Made by a program: the position numbers and the translations under genes. A stretch of 32,925 bases of DNA from an uncultured Flavobacteriaceae bacterium (GTDB taxonomy: Bacteria > Bacteroidota > Bacteroidia > Flavobacteriales > Flavobacteriaceae), in assembly GCA_938010765.1 (NCBI GenBank), contig CALLVX010000010.1, forward strand, positions 1 to 32,925, in the 5' to 3' direction. The notes beneath the pieces are model-generated. The model was not told where the DNA came from, searched no databases, and saw only the letters and a program-made list of their open reading frames with translations. This document shows, piece after piece, positions 30,275-32,925 of this stretch. Numbering within the stretch: the first letter of the stretch is position 1; each line of letters starts with the position of its first letter.

Positions 30275-31600
30275 ATGAAACACCCACTAAGTATTATTGC
30301 ATTCTTTATAGGGTTAACACTTTGTTCCCAGAACACTATTTCTGGCACCTTTTCACCAGCAGAAGACTTTAGCTGGCTCATTGCCTACCATCTAAAGCCA
30401 GGAGGACAAGCTTATATAGCAGATACCGCTATCAAAGATGGGGTGTTTACATTAACTATTCCTGAAAACTCAAAAACAGGAACCTACCGTTTGGTGTATG
30501 CTGTACCACAAGATGAATTCTATTTTGATGTGTTGTATACCGCCAATGAGGCGATTGAACTTAACTTCGATTTAAATAATGGGGTTTCCTTTACAAGCTC
30601 TGAGGAAAACAAACTCTTTCTTTCCTATTTCCAAGACATTAATAAAAGTGAACAACAGCTCGTTGATTTTTATGCCGTAGGTTCGAACAATACAACGACC
30701 TTTCAAAGAATAACCAAGGCCTTAAAAACAACACAGGCCGCCTATGAAAAAAGGTCTGAAAATTTGTATGCACAGAAGTTCATCGTAGCAAATAGAGGGT
30801 TCATACCAGAGACGCTTACCACAAAACAGGATTTTATTAAGAACAAGAAAGCGGCCTATTTTACCCATTTAAAATTTGATGACCCGGATCTTCAAGCGTC
30901 CGATTTTTTGGTAGATAAGGCGCTGAACTATGTTTTTACAGCACTTCCATCCGAACTTGGGTCATCAACCGATATTGAAGAAGTTTTAAAGGAAAATGTC
31001 ACTACTTTGGCAATGCGTTTAGTGGAGCTCCCCGAGGATTATCAGTTTTATATATTTCATAAAATATGGGAACAAACCGCTGCCAATGGTTTGAATCAAG
31101 TATCAGATTTTCTCTTAAATTCTCATATGACGCCCAAGGCGCATTCAATAGACAATATGAAATTATTGGATGAAATAGAAGTGAAGAATCGATTGCGATT
31201 AGGAGCGGTAGCACCCGAAATAGAATGGGTAGATGACACTGTTGTAAAAAAACTAAGCACTTCGGAAGGAGCAGAACACTACCTCATCGTATTCTGGAGC
31301 AGCACCTGCGGCCATTGCTTAAAGGAACTTCCCGCCCTGCAAAAAGAATTGAAAACAAAGACCGCTGTAAAAGTCATCGCCGTAGGTTTGGAAAATGATG
31401 AGCTTACTTGGAAGCCTGAGTCGGCTAAATTAAATGATTTCGAGCATGCCATTGCCCTGGGAAGATGGGATAGTGAGTATGCAAAGCTTTATGACATTCA
31501 CAAAACACCTACATACTACATTTTAGACAAGGACAAAAGAATATTGGCCAAACCGGAAAGTGATAAGGAAGTGGTTGCCTTTTTGAAAGAAAATAAATAA
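30275..31600 (+). CDS. Exported TlpA-like thiol-disulfide oxidoreductase
   Basis: A 441-aa protein with a signal peptide (MKHPLSIIAFFIGLTLCS). An N-terminal beta-rich domain at about 20-125 resembles the DUF4369-type region found in Bacteroidota TlpA proteins (ISGTFSPAEDFSWLIAYHLK). A helical middle part follows, and the thioredoxin domain runs from about 310 to the end. The active site is WSSTCGHCLKELP with Cys345 and Cys348; the cis-Pro loop is KTPTYYIL. It would act in the periplasm, reducing or oxidising secreted protein thiols; the partner is unknown. The possible -7 element GATTTTTG (30252-30259) lies 15 nt before the ATG. It ends one base from the convergent ACT-protein gene. Confidence 0.9.
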   Translation: MKHPLSIIAFFIGLTLCSQNTISGTFSPAEDFSWLIAYHLKPGGQAYIADTAIKDGVFTLTIPENSKTGTYRLVYAVPQDEFYFDVLYTANEAIELNFDLNNGVSFTSSEENKLFLSYFQDINKSEQQLVDFYAVGSNNTTTFQRITKALKTTQAAYEKRSENLYAQKFIVANRGFIPETLTTKQDFIKNKKAAYFTHLKFDDPDLQASDFLVDKALNYVFTALPSELGSSTDIEEVLKENVTTLAMRLVELPEDYQFYIFHKIWEQTAANGLNQVSDFLLNSHMTPKAHSIDNMKLLDEIEVKNRLRLGAVAPEIEWVDDTVVKKLSTSEGAEHYLIVFWSSTCGHCLKELPALQKELKTKTAVKVIAVGLENDELTWKPESAKLNDFEHAIALGRWDSEYAKLYDIHKTPTYYILDKDKRILAKPESDKEVVAFLKENK

Positions 31601-31601
31601 G

Positions 31602-32261
31602 CTAAAGGGTCTTTAAGTCCTTAATAGTCTTGAAGGCTACATCTACCTGTTCATCGTTTACCAGAATTGTAAACTCGTTTGTGGTCGATATGACCTCATA
31701 GAGCACAATTCCTTCCCAGGCCAAACGCTGAAAAATAAAATAATAGATTCCCGGTACGGAAACATTTTCAGCCGGCAACTTCACCGTAATAGAGGAAAGA
31801 TTTTCTGCTTTCTGCGTGCATCTTTCCGCCTGAAAAAGTTCTTCAACCACCGCATCCAAAGTATTACTTAAAACAATGTTTATCTCATTGACTCCCCTAG
31901 AAGAGGTGTAAAATACATCTTGATTTGCATTTACCTTCTCCAAAAGTTTTGCTTGCTGGGATAAGATCGTTTCAGATACCAGAAAAGTAAAATCGGTCAA
32001 GGCAGAGCGAACCGTAATTTCCCCAATATTTTTGAGCACTTTTACAATTTTGTGGGTAGCTCTAAATTCAAGGTCATCAGAAAGGCGTTTTAATGCCATA
32101 ACAATTGCTCCGTTACGAACATCTTTCCCCAATTCATCTTGAATTTCGGGTTTTACAATACGGGATAAGGAAGTAAGGTTGATAATGCCTTGAGCCAATG
32201 CACTTTGCAGAAATGGTTTTTTCTTAATATACTCTTCGACTACAGATGAGATTGTTTTCAT
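31602..32261 (-). CDS. ACT-domain protein, aspartokinase-regulatory-like without a kinase domain
   Basis: A 219-aa soluble protein, often labelled 'aspartate kinase' in flavobacterial genomes although no kinase motif is present. Residues 1-80 look like a helical or winged-helix N-terminal part (SVVEEYIKKKPFLQSALAQG, IVMALKRLSDDLEFR). From about 90 there are two ACT-like modules: ITVRSALTDFTFLVSE, and later ITVKLPAENVSVPGIYYFIF with WEGIVLYEVISTTNEFTILV. A role as an amino-acid-sensing regulator is possible but not shown. A complete promoter lies directly upstream, so it is independent of YraN. The true aspartate kinase of this genome is encoded at 16298. Confidence 0.8.
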   Translation of the reverse strand: MKTISSVVEEYIKKKPFLQSALAQGIINLTSLSRIVKPEIQDELGKDVRNGAIVMALKRLSDDLEFRATHKIVKVLKNIGEITVRSALTDFTFLVSETILSQQAKLLEKVNANQDVFYTSSRGVNEINIVLSNTLDAVVEELFQAERCTQKAENLSSITVKLPAENVSVPGIYYFIFQRLAWEGIVLYEVISTTNEFTILVNDEQVDVAFKTIKDLKTL

Positions 32262-32279
32262 TTTTGATTAGATTAGCTA

Positions 32280-32310
32280 CAAAAATAACAATCTGTTACA
32301 AATAAAACAA
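32280..32310 (-). promoter_or_regulatory. Promoter of the ACT-protein gene (TTG - 20 nt - TATTTTTG)
   Basis: On the minus strand a -33 TTG (32310-32308) and a -7 TATTTTTG (32287-32280) are separated by exactly 20 nt; the ATG is 18 nt further on at 32261. Confidence 0.65.
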
Positions 32311-32314
32311 ATTT

Positions 32315-32674
32315 TTAAAAATGATAAAATGCATTCTCCAAATGGTCGACCTTAAAGATTCTTTTATTCTTTAGGATTGCTATGATATCGAAACGCACTT
32401 CTAAATTTAATTCGTTCTCGGTAATATAGGTATCCGCGGCCATTACGAGCAATTTTATTTTCTTGTTGGTAACCGTATCGGCAATCGGGATTATTTGATC
32501 ATTGCTCCTAGCTCGCACCTCTACGATGGCCAATATTCCATCCTTCTCGGCGATAATATCAACCTCTGCCTTTAGGTAGCGATAGTTTCTGCAATGAATT
32601 GTATACCCTTTTTTAACCAAAAAATCGCCAGCGATTTGCTCTCCTTCTTTTCCAAACTCATTGTGTTTTCCCAT
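32315..32674 (-). CDS. yraN: YraN family (UPF0102) nuclease-fold protein
   Basis: A 119-aa member of the YraN/UPF0102 family, which has a Holliday-junction-resolvase-like endonuclease fold. The signature NEFGKEGEQIAGDFLVKKGY opens the protein. Acidic candidates follow in AEVDIIA (Glu37, Asp39) and VEVRAR (Glu52), matching the usual E-x-D...E-x-K/R arrangement. Nuclease activity is inferred from the fold; the cellular role remains uncertain. Start ATG at 32674. The upstream 191 nt contain a minor ACGTCT/AGACGT inverted repeat (32732-32756) but no recognisable -7 element for this strand. Confidence 0.92.
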   Translation of the reverse strand: MGKHNEFGKEGEQIAGDFLVKKGYTIHCRNYRYLKAEVDIIAEKDGILAIVEVRARSNDQIIPIADTVTNKKIKLLVMAADTYITENELNLEVRFDIIAILKNKRIFKVDHLENAFYHF

Positions 32675-32865
32675 ACAAAGTGCCTTTAGTTAGCTAAAAA
32701 AGTGTATTTCATCGAAAAAATACGCAGTTTAACGTCTGCATTCACATTCTAGACGTAAATTCCCCAACCATACATCGAAAATAGCAGGATAAAGACACTA
32801 TCCCAAAAGTTTAAGCGTTAAGAATAGCCCCTACACACATGAACGGTTCTTAAAGCCTACAAACT

Positions 32866-32925
32866 ATGGAATATTTCGTTAATTGTAACACCTCTACATT
32901 AGCGCCGTACGGAACTGCCTTGGAT
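32866..32925 (+). CDS. Start of an unrecognised gene (cut by right edge)
   Basis: ATG 32866 opens a frame that runs to the window end and reads MEYFVNCNTSTLAPYGTALD. An in-frame stop at 32851-32853 precedes it. It is divergent to yraN. I do not recognise the family from 20 residues, and no clear promoter element stands before it, so the call is tentative. Confidence 0.4.
   Translation, partial: MEYFVNCNTSTLAPYGTALD

Noticed and set aside
1..32925. tRNA, rRNA, CRISPR array, insertion sequence or prophage
   Set aside because: Gaps were read for cloverleaf ends, regular spaced repeats, transposase or integrase motifs and attachment sites; none was seen.

Overview
The window reads as a chromosomal segment of a member of the Bacteroidota, most likely the family Flavobacteriaceae. 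Three things support this. The proteins have a flavobacterial character: a DUF4286 gene beside rsmA, a fused OlsF-type acyltransferase, DUF6428 in an ars operon, and a PdeM/DEXH 'ligase-associated' repair pair. Several upstream regions carry the Bacteroidota -7 promoter element TAnnTTTG, in three cases with a -33 TTG exactly 20 nt away. Starts rarely have a Shine-Dalgarno sequence. I found no phage, plasmid or transposase gene, no CRISPR array, no rRNA and no tRNA. Genus cannot be settled from the sequence alone.

Layout. 1-40: start of a divergent gene cut by the left edge. 95-9946 (+): mostly housekeeping genes, namely ribF, an HTTM membrane protein, serS, a secreted TPR protein, a DUF4286 protein, rsmA, mgtE, a cupin and a 2-hydroxyacid dehydrogenase. 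10053-11492 (+): a membrane-anchored LuxR-type regulator, a DUF4199 membrane protein and a DUF1801 protein. 11493-12017: a decayed VOC/glyoxalase-like gene and a long inverted repeat. 12018-12512: a TM2 protein with LEA-like 11-residue repeats. 12591-14395 (+): an arsenic operon (arsR, DUF6428, GNAT, arsC) with no efflux pump. 14392-18557 (-): an OlsF-like ornithine-lipid synthase, aspartate kinase and two GNAT acetyltransferases. 18670-19671 (+): fbp, sharing a bidirectional terminator with a TerB-like gene on the other strand.

20402-29748 (+) is a DNA-repair island. It holds the ligase-associated DEXH helicase, an AraC-MGMT methyltransferase lacking the metal-binding Ada domain, an alpha/beta hydrolase, a frameshifted 2OG-Fe(II) oxygenase of the damaged-DNA type, a separate small Ada metal-binding protein, PdeM and Mfd. 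A second TerB-like gene follows. 30275-32674 holds a secreted thioredoxin-like protein (+), an ACT-domain protein and YraN (both -). The start of an unrecognised gene reaches the right edge.

The genes most likely to work together are those of the repair island (alkylation reversal, strand processing and transcription-coupled repair) and those of the ars operon. The least explained elements are two structured intergenic stretches (20236-20335 and 30118-30240), the inverted repeat in front of the TM2 gene, and a motif pair shared by the LuxR-like and DUF4199 upstream regions.
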